DNA of 6,149 nucleotides, taken from contig JBKHEN010000146.1 of assembly GCA_046540795.1 (NCBI GenBank), forward strand, positions 1-6,149, written 5' to 3'. The DNA is from JAAAOH01 sp046540795 (GTDB lineage: Bacteria; Spirochaetota; Spirochaetia; DSM-27196; PWMO01). The notes beneath the pieces are model-generated. The model saw only the letters and a list, made by a program, of their open reading frames with translations. It ran no database searches and had not been told where the DNA came from. Below, one piece after another: positions 4,650-6,149 of the stretch; position 1 is the first letter of the stretch; the number at the start of each line of letters is the position of its first letter. The translations under genes were made by a program, and so were the position numbers.

Positions 4650-6149
4650 GGATACGGAGCACCCGCTCCCGTCCGATGGTCTGCATGAATCCGGCCAACC
4701 GCGGTCCGTGCTCTTTGCCGATGAGGACCCGATACAGCAGCGCGAAGAACTCCTTCGACCGGAAGCCGTGAGCCTGCGCTACCTCGTAGAGTACCTGCTC
4801 GAGGGCTCTTTCCTCCGCCGCAAATCGTTCCGATGCAACTTCCTCGCGAACCGCCCGGAGCGCTGCCCGCTCGGTGTCGCCGACCGCGATCGGCTCCTCC
4901 TCGCCGGTACGGAGAGTAAACCGGAAGTCCTCCGGTGCGAAGGTGTTAATCCAATTCCAGGCGCATCGTGCACGACGACGCATGCGGCGGCGGTCCGCAG
5001 CTTCGGCGTTCTCCGTACCCGGGAACGCCGCTATTGCGCTGTCGATGTCACCGGCATGAATGAGAAGCAGGTTGCATAGATGGCGGAAGGGCAACTGCAC
5101 CGGCATCGACTCCGGGATCTCCCCCACCTGCGAGAGCTCGTATATGCGCGATTCCTTCGCGCGCTTCTTCTCTCCGACCTGTTGCACCCCGAAGTACACC
5201 CGCTCGGTCTTGTCGTAGTCCTCGTAGATCTTTATCACGTCGAGGTCGAAGGAGATGGAGAACTCGGTATTCGGCCGGGTTCCGGCAAACAGATACCGCA
5301 CAACCTCCGGCTGATAGACCTCGAGAACCTCGGCGAGCCCCACCACTTCCCCCGCCGAGGAAGAAAGCTTACCACCGCGCCCTTTGATACTGATGAAATC
5401 ATACTGGAACGAAACCGGCGGCTCCACGCCGTACACGTCTCGTGCAATGAGGGCGCCGGTGTCGAAAGAACCGCCCTCCGAATGGTGATCCTTTCCCGCG
5501 GGCTCGAAATCTACGCCTTCCGCGGCCCAGCGCATCGGCCAGTCCACCCGCCATAAGAGCTTCACCGCGCCCGTGTTCCGCAGGTCGAGGGTTTCCTCGT
5601 TCCCCGTTTCCTCGCAGCGGTAGGTAAGCCCGTACTCACCGTCCCAGCCGAGGACGGTGGTCGTGTCCTTGTCGGTAAAGGTGCTGAACACCGTGACCGG
5701 CCACCACCCCGGCGGCAGCGGCTCGGTGCGATGGCGGTCGAGGATCTCCCGGATGGTATCCCGGTGGGCAAGCGCCCGGCGGATACCCTCGGCGTAGTGC
5801 GAGTTACGATAGCGCTCCGCCTGATAGATGTATACCGGCTTTATGCCGACCTCCGGCAGCAGCGCCTCAACGGCGGCCTCGTTTGCTCGCGCGAAGCTCT
5901 CATGCTCGCCTGCCGGGTCCGGGACCAGGGTTATGGGATAACGCAGGTATTTCTCGAAGGCCGCCGCGTCGGGGAGGTCCTTCGGCACCTTGCGGAACAC
6001 GTCGTAGTCATCCCAGGAATAGATAAAACGCACCGCGTGCCCTTTCTGTCTGAGCGCCCGCGTAACGAGCTCCACGGAGATGATCTCCCGAAAATTGCCG
6101 ATGTGGACGGTTCCCGAGGGCGTGATGCCGGATGCACAGGTGTAGTGGT
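4636..6149 (-). CDS. lysK: Class I lysyl-tRNA synthetase (archaeal type), 5' end cut by the window
   Basis: This enzyme charges tRNA-Lys with lysine using ATP. It belongs to the class I (Rossmann-fold) LysRS type of archaea, spirochaetes and alphaproteobacteria, and is unrelated to the common bacterial class II LysS. The frame stays open to the right edge. The first visible residues include TCASGITPSGTVHIGNFRE, with the HIGH-box variant HIGN at 6094-6105, so the GTG at 6073-6075 is not the true start and only about 20 N-terminal residues should be missing (503 codons visible; the family is about 510-530 aa). The KMSKS-box variant KLSSS lies at 5356-5370 in the context GGKLSSSAGE. AGKDHHSEGGSFDTG is the lysine-pocket signature of this class. 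The C-terminal part is a helical anticodon-binding domain. rpiA follows 50 bp downstream on the same strand. Both ATP-binding signatures are intact, so it should be active. No promoter is visible because the 5' end is missing. Confidence 0.96.
   Translation of the reverse strand, partial: HYTCASGITPSGTVHIGNFREIISVELVTRALRQKGHAVRFIYSWDDYDVFRKVPKDLPDAAAFEKYLRYPITLVPDPAGEHESFARANEAAVEALLPEVGIKPVYIYQAERYRNSHYAEGIRRALAHRDTIREILDRHRTEPLPPGWWPVTVFSTFTDKDTTTVLGWDGEYGLTYRCEETGNEETLDLRNTGAVKLLWRVDWPMRWAAEGVDFEPAGKDHHSEGGSFDTGALIARDVYGVEPPVSFQYDFISIKGRGGKLSSSAGEVVGLAEVLEVYQPEVVRYLFAGTRPNTEFSISFDLDVIKIYEDYDKTERVYFGVQQVGEKKRAKESRIYELSQVGEIPESMPVQLPFRHLCNLLLIHAGDIDSAIAAFPGTENAEAADRRRMRRRARCAWNWINTFAPEDFRFTLRTGEEEPIAVGDTERAALRAVREEVASERFAAEERALEQVLYEVAQAHGFRSKEFFALLYRVLIGKEHGPRLAGFMQTIGRERVLRILDNY

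Noticed and set aside
5080..5556. 158-codon plus-strand open frame opposite the lysyl-tRNA synthetase gene
   Set aside because: No motif or convincing ribosome binding site; it is a shadow of the minus-strand gene.

Overview
This looks like a housekeeping segment of a GC-rich bacterial chromosome. The best guess is a free-living spirochaete. Three things support that: a class I (archaeal-type) lysyl-tRNA synthetase, which among bacteria is typical of spirochaetes and alphaproteobacteria; a ClpP of a divergent type with an acidic N-terminus; and an Era whose first GTPase motif reads GRPSAGKS instead of the usual GRPNVGKS. The lineage call rests on recalled family knowledge, not on a search. 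I see no tRNA, rRNA, CRISPR array, insertion sequence, phage gene or toxin-antitoxin pair.

Layout. Positions 1-165 (+) may be the 3' end of an unrecognised gene. A minus-strand block follows. It is read from clpP (1537-2148) into a gene for an exported endonuclease/exonuclease/phosphatase-fold protein (235-1464). From a shared, very compact promoter region at about 2177-2234, era (2240-3130, ribosome-assembly GTPase) and then rpe (3199-3852, ribulose-phosphate 3-epimerase) run on the plus strand. The 68-bp gap between era and rpe can fold into a nested hairpin just before the rpe ribosome binding site. rpe meets rpiA (3875-4585, minus, ribose-5-phosphate isomerase A) tail to tail with 22 bp between their stop codons. 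Upstream of rpiA on the same strand is the class I lysyl-tRNA synthetase gene (4636 to the right edge), which lacks only its N-terminal codons.

How the genes fit together. Rpe and RpiA both act on ribulose 5-phosphate, converting it to xylulose 5-phosphate and ribose 5-phosphate, so the centre of the window carries the two branch enzymes of the non-oxidative pentose phosphate pathway. Era, LysRS and ClpP serve ribosome maturation, tRNA charging and protein turnover. The exported phosphodiesterase-fold protein is the only gene with an unclear role. All the recognised genes have intact catalytic motifs.

No previously undescribed system stands out. The points worth a second look are the back-to-back clpP/era promoters, the noncanonical ClpP N-terminus, the era-rpe intergenic hairpin, and a low-complexity insert with an 18-bp tandem repeat in the exported protein.
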